A DNA stretch of 51,246 bases from Acidobacteriota bacterium. Lineage in GTDB: Bacteria; Acidobacteriota; UBA6911. The position numbers were made by a program, and so were the translations under genes. Below, one piece after another: positions 25,234 to 32,091 of the stretch (within the stretch, counting starts at the first letter, position 1; every line of letters starts with the position of its first letter). The stretch is taken from contig JAFGIY010000040.1 of NCBI GenBank assembly GCA_016929335.1, positions 1 to 51,246 on the forward strand, in the 5' to 3' direction. Below the pieces are notes generated by a model. The model was not told where the DNA came from. It made no database searches and saw only the letters and a list, made by a program, of their open reading frames with translations.

Positions 25234-26580
25234 ATGTTCCAGGTTGCAATTGTTGGAAGACCGAATGTCGGGAAATCCACACTCTTTAATCGGCTGTGCG
25301 GATTTCGAAAGGCCATTGTAGGCGACGAGCCGGGAATTACACGGGACCGCATTTACGGATCGGTGCAGTGGAATGGCAAGTCCATCTCTTTCCTGGATAC
25401 CGGCGGCTTGATACCGGAGACGCGCGAAGTCATTCCCGAGCGTATTTACTGCCAGGTCGAAGCGGCTCTTTCGGAATCGCGGCTTGTGCTCATGGTTGTG
25501 GATGGGCGGGCGGGCATAACGCCGGCGGATGAGCAGCTTCTGCCGATAATGCGGAAAACGGGTAAGCCGGTTTGGACAGTCGTGAATAAAATCGATGCAG
25601 CGGATCTGGAGATCTATGCTGCACCTTTTTATGAATTCGGCTCGGAACAGGTCTTCTCGATATCCGCAGAGCACGGACTTGGTACGGCAGACCTTCTCGA
25701 TGCGATCGCCGAACGGGCGGAGGCTGTCCCGGTGGAGGAGGAATCGACGCCCGTCGAGGAAATCAAAGTCGCCGTGGTAGGGCGGCCCAATGTCGGCAAA
25801 TCCTCACTGGTCAATCGTCTGCTTGGATTCGAGCGCTCGATCGTTACCGATGTTCCGGGCACTACACGCGATTCGGTCGATACGCTCCTGATGCGGGATG
25901 GTATTAGTTACCGTATCATTGATACCGCCGGGATCCGGCGGAAAGGCAAGACAGAAGGGCGGGTGGAAAAGATCAGTGTGGTGATGGCGCAAAAGAGCCT
26001 GGAGCGGGCCGATGTTGCCTTATTGCTCCTGGATGCCAGGGAAGGAGTCACGAAACAGGATGCCGGCGTCGGCGGCTATGCCTCCGAGTCGGGCTGTTCA
26101 ATCATTATTGTGCTCAATAAGTGGGATCTGGTTGAGAAAGATACGCATACTCTGGAAACATTCACCGATTCGATTCACCGGCGGATGAAATACCTCGCAT
26201 ACGCGCCCATCCTGAGCGTATCCGCGCTGACAGGACAGCGCGTGTCCAAGCTGTTTGACGTAATCCGGAAAGCCTATGAAGCACGCCAGACAAGGATTTT
26301 GACGGGAACGTTGAACAACATGTTTGTGCCGGATCTGGAGAAGGAAATGGCGATTCAGAATCCCAACCATAGACTGGGTATCCGCTATATCACGCAGGCG
26401 CGCTCGAACCCGCCGACTTTCGTGGTATTTACTTCGGGGCGCGACCGGCTGCATTTTTCGACGGAGAGGTATCTTGTGAATCGATTGCGGGAACAGTTCG
26501 GTTTTTTCGCAACGCCGATTCGAATTCAACAGCGGCTTAAACCCTTTAAAACTTCAAAGCGCAAAGACTCGAAAAAATGA
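25234..26580 (+). CDS. der: Ribosome-associated GTPase Der (EngA)
   Basis: This 448-residue protein has two tandem GTPase domains and a C-terminal KH-like domain. G1 is GRPNVGKST near residue 8 and GRPNVGKSS near 187; G3 is DTGG and DTAG; G4 is NKID and NKWD. Der helps mature the 50S subunit. The frame is open from ATG 25207, but ATG 25234 begins the canonical MFQVAIVGRPNVGKS. No ribosome binding site is visible because the hairpin described just upstream occupies that place, so translation may depend on its structure. It overlaps the next gene by four bases. Confidence 0.95.
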   Translation: MFQVAIVGRPNVGKSTLFNRLCGFRKAIVGDEPGITRDRIYGSVQWNGKSISFLDTGGLIPETREVIPERIYCQVEAALSESRLVLMVVDGRAGITPADEQLLPIMRKTGKPVWTVVNKIDAADLEIYAAPFYEFGSEQVFSISAEHGLGTADLLDAIAERAEAVPVEEESTPVEEIKVAVVGRPNVGKSSLVNRLLGFERSIVTDVPGTTRDSVDTLLMRDGISYRIIDTAGIRRKGKTEGRVEKISVVMAQKSLERADVALLLLDAREGVTKQDAGVGGYASESGCSIIIVLNKWDLVEKDTHTLETFTDSIHRRMKYLAYAPILSVSALTGQRVSKLFDVIRKAYEARQTRILTGTLNNMFVPDLEKEMAIQNPNHRLGIRYITQARSNPPTFVVFTSGRDRLHFSTERYLVNRLREQFGFFATPIRIQQRLKPFKTSKRKDSKK

Positions 26581-26846
26581 ATAAAAACGACATCAGCAAA
26601 AAAGTGTATGAAACCCATGGGGGATTGTCTTACGCTGATTCCCAGAAGATTGTAGACTTAATACTTGAGACTATTAAAGGACGGCTTGTCCGGGGAGAAA
26701 AAGTCCTGATAACCGGTTTTGGCTGTTTCAGCGTCATGAAGCGGAAGGATAAAAAGGGCGTTAATCCTCAAACGGGCGAGCCGGTGATGATTGCGGGCAG
26801 GAACGCGGTCAAATTTAAACCGTCAAAGCATCTGAAAACAGTCTGA
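26577..26846 (+). CDS. HU/IHF family DNA-binding protein
   Basis: This 89-residue protein shows the DNABII pattern: [40 protein letters not shown] and the arm region [20 protein letters not shown]. It bends or compacts DNA as a homo- or heterodimer. The arm resembles the IHF-alpha type (NPQTGEP, then KF.PSK.LK). It overlaps der by four bases (ATGA) and is followed after 5 bases by a MerR-family gene, a pairing common in deltaproteobacteria and acidobacteria. Confidence 0.92.
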   Translation: MNKNDISKKVYETHGGLSYADSQKIVDLILETIKGRLVRGEKVLITGFGCFSVMKRKDKKGVNPQTGEPVMIAGRNAVKFKPSKHLKTV

Positions 26847-26851
26847 CTGCC

Positions 26852-27226
26852 ATGTCGTTTGTTGCCAGGAAGCTATATTACAAAATCAGGGAAGTGTGCG
26901 AAATTGTCGGGGTCGAAGCTCATGTCCTGCGCTTTTGGGAGAGCGAATTCCCGGCTCTTTCTCCGCCTAAAAGCAAAACCGGCCAAAGGACCTACCGGCC
27001 GAAGGATATTGAATTGCTGCTGCGTATCAAGAAACTCCTATATGAGGAGGGTTTTACGATTGCGGGCGCCCGAAAGCGTTTGGAAACGGGAGAAGATTTG
27101 CCGGAAACTACTGCCGGACTTCCCTCTGAAGCCGGGCGGGAGCGGAACACGACGCCGGAAGCGGAGCGTCTGCAAAGGGTCAAAATGGAGCTTGAGAACA
27201 TATTGACTTTGCTTAACCGCGAATGA
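26852..27226 (+). CDS. MerR family transcriptional regulator
   Basis: This 124-residue protein has an N-terminal winged helix-turn-helix ([51 protein letters not shown]) and a variable C-terminal region ([20 protein letters not shown]) ending in a short coiled segment ([15 protein letters not shown]). No metal-binding cysteines of the classic MerR type are present. It lies directly downstream of the HU/IHF gene and 19 bases before tRNA-Pro. Target unknown. Confidence 0.9.
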   Translation: MSFVARKLYYKIREVCEIVGVEAHVLRFWESEFPALSPPKSKTGQRTYRPKDIELLLRIKKLLYEEGFTIAGARKRLETGEDLPETTAGLPSEAGRERNTTPEAERLQRVKMELENILTLLNRE

Positions 27227-27245
27227 TACTGTTCGAACTTGCGGT

Positions 27246-27322
27246 CGGGACGTAGCGCAGCCTGGTAGCGCACACGCTTGGGGTGCGTGTGGTCGGTGGT
27301 TCAAATCCACTCGTCCCGACCA
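27246..27322 (+). tRNA. tRNA-Pro (anticodon GGG)
   Basis: A 77-base cloverleaf: acceptor CGGGACG/CGTCCCG, D-arm with GCGC stem, anticodon stem CACGC/GCGTG around loop TTGGGGT (anticodon GGG), T-loop TTCAAAT, and an encoded CCA end. surE begins 11 bases further on, so tRNA and surE are probably on one transcript. Confidence 0.96.
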
Positions 27323-27333
27323 TATTTTTTGCC

Positions 27334-28086
27334 GTGAAAGTAATTCTGCTTACAAATGATGACGGGATCGAAGCCGAAGGGCTGCGAACCTTGGAAGAGG
27401 TTCTGAAGGATATCGTCCTCCCCATCGTCGTTGCGCCGGACCAGGAGCGCAGCGCTGTCAGCCATGGGCTGACGCTCCGTACGCGCCTCAGTCTGAACGA
27501 AGTCAAGCCCGATCATTACGTGGTCAACGGAACTCCGGCCGATTGTGTGATTTGTGCCTTGAGGCATCTATTTGTGCAGCCTCCGGATCTGGTGATCTCA
27601 GGCATCAATCACGGCGCAAACCTGGGTGACGACATCATGTATTCCGGGACAGTAGCTGCCGCTCGCGAAGCAGCACACCACGGCATCCCCTCGATTGCCA
27701 TATCTCAGGCATATGACGACAAGCCGATCCGCTTCAGGGAGGGGGCTGCCTATCTTCGAAAGATGCTGGCCGCGATCCTGCAGAATGGATTGAGCGGCGA
27801 AATCTGCCTGAATGTGAATCTGCCGGTGCGCAAAATCAAGGGCACAAAAATCACACGGCAGGGTTGCGCGGAGCATGTCCCACATTTTAATGCCCTGGAC
27901 TATAAACCGGACTATGTCGAAGTGCCTGCGGGCCAGACCAGTATCCAGAAGGCGGATTACATGTCGGATCATCAGGCGATTCTGGAGCACTACGTATCCA
28001 TCACGCCCCTCCAGCGCGATTTGACGGACTACACTGCCGCCCAATCCCTCCTGCGCGAAGCCGACAAACTCTTCTCTCTGAAGTAA
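27334..28086 (+). CDS. surE: 5'/3'-nucleotidase SurE
   Basis: This 250-residue metal-dependent phosphatase has the N-terminal LLTNDDGIEAEGLRTLEE (NDDG metal site), VVAPDQERSAVSHGLT, VNGTPADCVICAL, LVISGINHGANLGDDIMYSG and the PLQRDLTDYTA end. It dephosphorylates nucleoside monophosphates. The open frame extends back into the tRNA, but the GTG at 27334 starts the canonical KVILLTNDDG. No strong ribosome binding site precedes it; TTTTTTGCC lies between tRNA and start. It is flanked by two proline tRNA genes. Confidence 0.94.
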   Translation: MKVILLTNDDGIEAEGLRTLEEVLKDIVLPIVVAPDQERSAVSHGLTLRTRLSLNEVKPDHYVVNGTPADCVICALRHLFVQPPDLVISGINHGANLGDDIMYSGTVAAAREAAHHGIPSIAISQAYDDKPIRFREGAAYLRKMLAAILQNGLSGEICLNVNLPVRKIKGTKITRQGCAEHVPHFNALDYKPDYVEVPAGQTSIQKADYMSDHQAILEHYVSITPLQRDLTDYTAAQSLLREADKLFSLK

Positions 28087-28152
28087 TTTGGCTCGAAAGC
28101 TTGATGAGCCTTGATCGGACGGGCGAATTGCGCTAGGATTTGCGTTCTTGGA

Positions 28153-28229
28153 CGGGGCGTGGCGCAGTTTGGTAGCGCGTACGGTTCGGGACCGTAAGGT
28201 CGCTGGTTCGAATCCAGTCGCCCCGACCA
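28153..28229 (+). tRNA. tRNA-Pro (anticodon CGG), integration site of a small element
   Basis: A 77-base cloverleaf: acceptor CGGGGCG/CGCCCCG, anticodon stem TACGG/CCGTA around loop TTCGGGA (anticodon CGG), T-arm CTGGTTCGAATCCAG, encoded CCA. Its 3' part from the anticodon loop to just past CCA is repeated at 30533-30579, the hallmark of site-specific integration into the 3' half of a tRNA gene. Confidence 0.96.
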
Positions 28230-28231
28230 TC
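28185..28231 (+). repeat. Attachment-site direct repeat, left copy (attL-like)
   Basis: Forty-seven bases from the tRNA-Pro(CGG) anticodon loop (TTCGGGACC...) through CCATC are identical to 30533-30579. The sequences differ directly before and after. The left copy is part of the intact tRNA gene. Confidence 0.9.
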
Positions 28232-28488
28232 TTTCTTCCCGAAACCTTTTCATAAAAAGCTGCTAACGCGTTTCCCTCATCCAACGCGACATTGAAAATT
28301 CTCTGGAAGACAACCAGGATATTCCGAATTGATTTTGCTGAAAGCTTTTGGATTTCCTTCTTCCGCACGAAATTTTCAATATGCAGCGGTGTAATGCCTG
28401 AGCGGCATCTTACTCCGTTGATCAATGTACCTTGGGATTTATTGCCAGAGTAATATGTCTTGTTTCGACAATAGATCTTGGCAATTAC
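28232..28488 (-). pseudogene. Tyrosine-recombinase (phage integrase) core-binding domain remnant
   Basis: An open reading stretch (after the stop at 28489-28491) reads, near its middle, GITPLHIENFVRKKEIQKLS and AKSIRNILVVFQRIFNVALD, followed by EGNAL. This is the usual SAM-like core-binding segment of tyrosine recombinases. There is no start upstream and no catalytic R-H-R-Y domain; the frame runs on into the tRNA-Pro gene. Such integrases normally lie next to the tRNA attachment site, as here. I take it as the broken integrase of the element. Confidence 0.7.
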
Positions 28489-28549
28489 TCAATTGCGCTG
28501 CAACAAAACGTCCTGCGTATGGTTTGAGTACGTCCCATGCTTCAGCGTT

Positions 28550-29101
28550 TTACTTTGCGCCATGTTCCTGCAGGAGTTTGACACATTCCGGATGAACGTA
28601 AAATGATGCTTTTATGCTGGCAGTCTCGCCGTCGGTAGCCTTCGCATTAATGTCAGCGCCCTTCTCGATCAGGAGTCTGACAATCTCTATATGGCCCTTT
28701 ATGGATGCAATCATAAGGGCGGTCCAGCCATCATTGTCCCTCGCATTCACATCAGCACCATTATCGAGAAGCATCCTGACCATCTCTACATGACAATTAT
28801 CTACCGTCGTTATCAGGGCTGTGGTGCCGTATTTGGTCTTCGCATTCACATCAGCGCCCTTCTCGATCAGGAGTGTTACGATCTCTGCATGCCATTCCTG
28901 CGATGCCCACATCAGGGCCGTGTATCCGTTTTTATCTCTCGCATTCACGTCAGCGCCCCCAGCCAAAAGCGTTTGCACGGTTTTGAGGTCGCCTTGTATT
29001 GCTGCCTCAATCAATTTTGCATTTTTCTTTGATGATCCTGCTTCGGCATAGATAGCAGGTATCAGTAAAAAGCAGATGATTAAAAAGAGAAATCTTTTCA
29101 T
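28550..29101 (-). CDS. Secreted ankyrin-repeat protein
   Basis: This 183-residue protein has a signal peptide (MKRFLFLIICFLLIPAIYAE, cleaved near AEA) and then about four and a half ankyrin repeats with the consensus GADVNARDKNGYTALMWAS; repeats start near residues 30, 59, 92, 125 and 158. All loops keep the G-A-D-V/I-N pattern. Such secreted ankyrin proteins bind other proteins, but the partner cannot be told. It is cargo of the tRNA-Pro element, in the same orientation as the TA pair. The start is ATG 29101. Confidence 0.85.
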   Translation of the reverse strand: MKRFLFLIICFLLIPAIYAEAGSSKKNAKLIEAAIQGDLKTVQTLLAGGADVNARDKNGYTALMWASQEWHAEIVTLLIEKGADVNAKTKYGTTALITTVDNCHVEMVRMLLDNGADVNARDNDGWTALMIASIKGHIEIVRLLIEKGADINAKATDGETASIKASFYVHPECVKLLQEHGAK

Positions 29102-29361
29102 ACGTCCCCACTGTTCTGCGGCAGGTCAGTTATCGATCATCGAGATCTCTGAGCATAACTGTCTGGATGATACAGGCATATTGAGATGCCCTTTATGGAC
29201 AATCAATCGGTGTCCATTATTCTGCTTTATCGCGTCCAACTTGTCTTCCACAAAGATGAAGCTATATTCTAACAAATGATCGGAGCTATGGATTGGATTC
29301 GTGAGTAGCTTATGGTTCGAGCAACAGCAACTCTGCATAATATTTATCTCTACATAACACA

Positions 29362-29383
29362 ATTATGCGGATCTCCGCATAAT
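29362..29383. promoter_or_regulatory. Perfect inverted repeat ATTATGCGGA-TC-TCCGCATAAT
   Basis: Ten bases are perfectly inverted around a TC centre. It could be a protein-binding operator or a recombination site. It lies directly on the possible start codon of the 59-residue ORF, in the middle of the integrative element. No T-run follows, so it is not a terminator. Confidence 0.55.
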
Positions 29384-29561
29384 GGGTGATGCCCAAATCT
29401 GGAAATTGGAGGATGGTGGCGAGTCGAACTGGCAACTTCAGGGTAACATGAAAGCGCAAGGAAGGCTGTGCGTGATAACGGTTTGCTATGAGAATCCACT
29501 CGACAAGGACTGGGCCGTGGAGACCTGGAAGTCAATTTTTATTTCTCCGGAGCAGAAATGA
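29382..29561 (+). CDS. Short W-rich ORF, possibly the remnant of a larger gene
   Basis: ATG 29382 to TGA 29559-29561 gives 59 residues, including GDAQIWKLEDGGESNWQLQG, RLCVITVCYENPLDKDWAVE and TWKSIFISPEQK. The amino acid composition is protein-like, with four tryptophans in a regular setting. There is no ribosome binding site, and the start codon overlaps the inverted repeat. It may be the tail of a truncated gene. Family unknown. Confidence 0.35.
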   Translation: MGDAQIWKLEDGGESNWQLQGNMKAQGRLCVITVCYENPLDKDWAVETWKSIFISPEQK

Positions 29562-29734
29562 TGGGATATGTCGCTTGGCAAATATGTTGCGGAAATTCTT
29601 ATCTCCACCATCTTCTTTTTCCCAACGTCAAGCCTATAGCAATAATAACCACAGGCCTACCTTTCGTCGTGAAAACTTCAATTCTCTAAATAGAGATGGA
29701 TTGATCTGCTGAAAACGGTTTGCTTTATATAAAA

Positions 29735-30046
29735 TCATGCTGCATGACTGCGCTTAAATTTGTCGATCGGTGCTAAACTCAACTTGAGCCCGAAAGGATT
29801 TAGAAGGCGGTTTATAGTTGCTTGTGTCGGGTTATGGCGCGGATTGATGGCGCGCAGCAGATTGGGACTTTCCATGCCAATTTTGGCGGCGAACTCCTTT
29901 ACTCCTATAGCTCGGATAACCTTGCCGAGTGCGAGCTGCAGGGAAATGCCTTCATCAATTGCGGCCAGGAGAAATTCCCGAGCAAATTGCGAATTCTTTA
30001 GATCCTTGGCCAATCCTTCATTCCAATCTTTAGTCCGCCGTGCCAT
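29735..30046 (-). CDS. HigA-like antitoxin (addiction module antidote)
   Basis: From ATG 30046 (GGAGGACACACAAA upstream) the protein has 103 residues. Residues 20-90 form a helix-turn-helix of the Xre/HigA type: EFLLAAIDEGISLQLALGKV, IRAIGVKEFAAKIGMESPNL, then PTQATINRLLNPFGLKLSL. The order toxin then antitoxin, the 17-base overlap with the toxin gene, and the length fit the putative addiction-module family of killer and antidote pairs. It should neutralise the toxin and repress the operon by binding the palindrome before the toxin. Confidence 0.85.
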   Translation of the reverse strand: MARRTKDWNEGLAKDLKNSQFAREFLLAAIDEGISLQLALGKVIRAIGVKEFAAKIGMESPNLLRAINPRHNPTQATINRLLNPFGLKLSLAPIDKFKRSHAA

Positions 30047-30374
30047 TTTGTGTGTCCTCCAAATATTCCTTCCAGAGAAGCTGGGCTTTGCGAATATCTC
30101 TGGCCTGAGATGACTTGTCACCAACAAGCAGAAGCAGAATGATGGAGCGACCTTCTTTCCCGAAATAGAACCGATATCCCGGTCCGAACATCACTCGTGC
30201 CTCCCACACACCACCGCCGACTGACTTATGGTCTCCGAGATTGCCCCTTTCAAACCGCAGAAGTCTGGCCTGTATTCGAGCTCTGACCGAGACCGTAAGA
30301 GAGTCGAGCCATTCGCGGAAATAGCTTCTGCCATCTGCCGAAAGATATTCTCTTATAGTCAGCTTCATCCGCAT
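30030..30374 (-). CDS. RelE/HigB-like toxin (Gp49 family)
   Basis: This 114-residue protein resembles the phage-derived Gp49-like/HigB toxins: IREYLSADGRSYFREWLDSL, ARIQARLLRFERGNLGDHKS, GVWEARVMFGPGYRFYFGKE, IILLLLVGDKSSQARDIRKA. These are ribosome-dependent mRNA endonucleases of RelE fold. A second ATG at 30368 could also start it. It lies first in the operon, upstream of the antitoxin, near the right end of the tRNA-Pro element. A perfect palindrome lies 7 bases before its ATG. Confidence 0.85.
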   Translation of the reverse strand: MRMKLTIREYLSADGRSYFREWLDSLTVSVRARIQARLLRFERGNLGDHKSVGGGVWEARVMFGPGYRFYFGKEGRSIILLLLVGDKSSQARDIRKAQLLWKEYLEDTQNGTAD

Positions 30375-30380
30375 CTTAAG

Positions 30381-30396
30381 TTATCATATATGATAA
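30381..30396. promoter_or_regulatory. Probable autoregulatory operator of the toxin-antitoxin operon
   Basis: TTATCATATATGATAA is a perfect 16-base palindrome, six bases before the toxin start codon on the minus strand. It contains a -10-like TATGAT. Palindromes of this type are the usual binding sites of HigA-like antitoxins. No other palindrome of this quality is seen in the operon. Confidence 0.65.
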
Positions 30397-30702
30397 TCAA
30401 TAACAATCCTCAAAACTGCGAACAGAACTTGGAACAAATTGGGGACAGAACACCCTGAAACACCATTAAAAGTGGTATATCATCGTGATCGTAAACCATT
30501 GAGAAGCAAAGATGGGCAGTGCTAACGATCAATTCGGGACCGTAAGGTCGCTGGTTCGAATCCAGTCGCCCCGACCATCCCTCATTCAACTGGCCTTAAT
30601 CCGCATTATTCATGAAGCTTCAGCGCCACAAGAATTTATGCAAACCGCTCCGGCCAGTAGTACAATGCCGGTTCTTTCTCATAAACAAAAAGGGGGAATC
30701 AC
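30397..30702. other. Intergenic region across the right element boundary
   Basis: Contains the right tRNA fragment (30533-30579), and no supported gene. TACAAT at 30661 could be a -10 for the methyltransferase-like gene downstream, but I see no good -35 with it. Confidence 0.4.
30533..30579 (+). repeat. Attachment-site direct repeat, right copy (attR-like, tRNA-Pro fragment)
   Basis: Identical over 47 bases to the 3' part of tRNA-Pro(CGG) at 28185-28231. The 5' half of the tRNA is absent here, so it is not a functional gene. It marks the right end of the element. Confidence 0.9.
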
Positions 30703-31482
30703 ATGACAGTTGTGAGGCATTATTATCGGAAAATCGTTCCAGTCATTGCCGTCCTGTTGTTGTTCAGCGGGATTTCAATATTTGCCCAGGATTCCGGATC
30801 ATTGACGGAGCTGGCGCGCGGGAAAACAGATAAGGCAGATACCCATGGCTTTACGGACATGTACGACCTTCTGTTTGCTCCCATGCGCTTGAAGGCCAGG
30901 AAGGTATGCGAGATTGGCATTGCCTGGGGAGGTTCGTTGCAGGTCTGGAGCCAGTACTTCAGCAACGCCATCATCTATGGCATTGATTTCTATACCCTCG
31001 ATCAATTGCGTGCCTTAGCCAAATCCGAAGGCGTGGAAAAAATCTATATCCCTGAAACGGTTGAAACGCCGCGGATCAAGACGTTTGTAGCCGATCAGTC
31101 AAAACGCAATCAATTGAGCGGCTTCATAAAAAAATACGGATCCGATTTCGACCTGATTCTTGACGACGGCGGACACACCATGGAGCAGCAGCAGGTGAGT
31201 TTCGGGTACCTGTTCCGACACGTCAAGCCGGGCGGCTTTTATGTAATTGAAGATGTCCATACCTCGCTGCCGAACCGATATCCCGGATTTAGTGTGCAAA
31301 AGAATGAAGAGAATACCACCCTGGGCATGATCCATCACTTTATCCGGCACGAAAAAATCAAGAGCCAATACCTGACACCGGAAGAGGTGGAATATCTCAA
31401 TAAAAATATTGAATACTGCAGCTTTTTTATCAGCAACAACCAGGCGCACAGCATGAGCTGCATCTTCAAAAAGCGGAGGTGA
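30703..31482 (+). CDS. CmcI/TylF-like class I methyltransferase-fold protein with signal peptide
   Basis: This 259-residue protein has an N-terminal hydrophobic segment, KIVPVIAVLLLFSGISIFAQ, that looks like a signal peptide with cleavage near AQD. The mature part is a Rossmann methyltransferase similar to cephalosporin hydroxylase CmcI/TylF-type enzymes: KARKVCEIGIAWGGSLQVWS (SAM motif I), IIYGIDFYTL, DLILDDGGHTMEQQQVSFGY, VKPGGFYVIEDVHTS. GGGGGAATCAC gives a good ribosome binding site for ATG 30703, so the leader is probably real. SAM is not expected outside the cytoplasm, so either it is membrane-anchored facing inside, or it does a different reaction. It stands alone. Confidence 0.8.
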   Translation: MTVVRHYYRKIVPVIAVLLLFSGISIFAQDSGSLTELARGKTDKADTHGFTDMYDLLFAPMRLKARKVCEIGIAWGGSLQVWSQYFSNAIIYGIDFYTLDQLRALAKSEGVEKIYIPETVETPRIKTFVADQSKRNQLSGFIKKYGSDFDLILDDGGHTMEQQQVSFGYLFRHVKPGGFYVIEDVHTSLPNRYPGFSVQKNEENTTLGMIHHFIRHEKIKSQYLTPEEVEYLNKNIEYCSFFISNNQAHSMSCIFKKRR

Positions 31483-31502
31483 TGTTTAGACCTGGCTTGC
31501 AG

Positions 31503-31532
31503 AAATAAAAAGGCCGCCAAAAAGGACGGCCT
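31503..31532 (-). terminator. Rho-independent terminator reading leftwards
   Basis: On the minus strand, AGGCCGTCC, a TTTTT loop and GGCGGCCT form a stem with one bulge, followed by TTTTATTT. It follows the PEP-CTERM remnant and ends 20 bases past the convergent methyltransferase-like gene. On the plus strand there is no T-run. Confidence 0.7.
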
Positions 31533-31562
31533 CGGTTCGAATTGAATTATGCTGAGAAGCTG

Positions 31563-31727
31563 CTATTTCCTTCTTCGCCTATGAACACTCAGCCAGAGCA
31601 CGCCCAATCCTGTGCCAAGGAGATGAAATGAAGCGGGTTCCATCACTTCAGGCGTCAGGATTGTCGTGATGGCGCCAACTGCATCAATTTTACATGAGGT
31701 CTTGCGGATGAAGCTCTCGTGTTTTCG
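31563..31727 (-). pseudogene. PEP-CTERM tail of a lost surface protein
   Basis: The 54 codons before the TAG at 31563-31565 have no usable start codon and are closed upstream by TAA (31728-31730). They end with PEVMEPASFHLLGTGL, GVLWLSVHRRRRK: a VxEPAS motif, a hydrophobic helix and an RRRR tail. That is the PEP-CTERM exosortase sorting signal (usually VPEPAS), here with Met instead of Pro at the first position. Only the tail remains. An exosortase is not in the window. A proper terminator follows, which supports a once real gene. Confidence 0.75.
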
Positions 31728-32091
31728 TTAATCTATTACAGGTGAGAGACTTGCAGCATTGTCATTTGAAACTGGGATTGTAAGGTATTGCGACACCTCA
31801 CAAACAATTTGCGATAAAAGTGGTCTGCAGACGAGCAAGTAATCTCGGATGCCAACGTGTTCATCGCGCGGATGCTTGCAACGAAATAATCGCGGCCTAT
31901 TCCCCCGGTGCGGTATCGGGTGCCGTCTGTTCGCTTTGCCTCCTCTGCCGGCTTGCCCACGATTCTTCTCATGCAAATAACATGCTGCGACTTGATATCG
32001 TCTTCCTATACTCTCATTATCATGTTGAGTTCTCATGATCTTTCCAATATTCTATATCATCATTATTCTGGTGCTAAGAAAAGGAGCTCCC
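31728..32091. other. Intergenic region upstream of the DUF4410-like gene
   Basis: Overlapping frames exist on both strands, but none is convincing. A plus-strand stretch reading SDANVFIA at about 31848-31871 recalls the start of a PIN domain and is stopped three codons later. A promoter candidate lies at 31992-32020. The region probably holds the decayed upstream part of the PEP-CTERM gene. Confidence 0.4.
31992..32020 (+). promoter_or_regulatory. Candidate promoter for the secreted-protein cluster
   Basis: TTGATA (31992-31997) and CATTAT (32015-32020) with a 17-base spacer, about 70 bases before the start codon at 32092. The -35 matches five of six, the -10 four of six. Confidence 0.35.

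Larger units (their letters stand above)
29102..29734. other. Mostly non-coding, AT-rich interior of the tRNA-Pro element
   Basis: It holds a perfect 22-base palindrome-like inverted repeat (29362-29383) and one short plus-strand ORF (listed separately). A 78-codon minus-strand frame at 29126-29362 (with LEYSFIFVEDKLDAIKQNNG) may be a gene remnant, but I cannot support it. The remaining stretch 29562-29734 shows nothing recognisable. The low GC and broken frames suggest decay. Confidence 0.5.
28185..30579. mobile_element. Small degraded integrative element in tRNA-Pro(CGG)
   Basis: About 2.35 kb are bounded by the 47-base repeats. The cargo, all on the minus strand unless noted, is an integrase fragment next to the left site, an ankyrin-repeat secreted protein, a short plus-strand W-rich ORF, an antitoxin and a toxin. 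It has no complete integrase, so it is probably immobile now, or a remnant of a larger island. The AT-rich parts differ in composition from the ribosomal region. Boundaries are exact at the repeats; the history is inference. Confidence 0.8.

Noticed and set aside
27598..28425. 275-codon minus-strand frame across surE and tRNA-Pro
   Set aside because: Only its first part (up to about 28236) has integrase-like sequence; the rest is antisense to tRNA and surE.
29126..29362. 78-codon minus-strand frame inside the tRNA-Pro element
   Set aside because: No ribosome binding site and no known motif; the Cys-rich start looks non-coding. It may be a remnant, but I cannot support it.
31736..31972. Possible toxin or PIN-domain gene upstream of the DUF4410-like gene
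   Set aside because: SDANVFIA is followed by a stop codon three codons later, and the alternative frames have no coherent motif or ribosome binding site.
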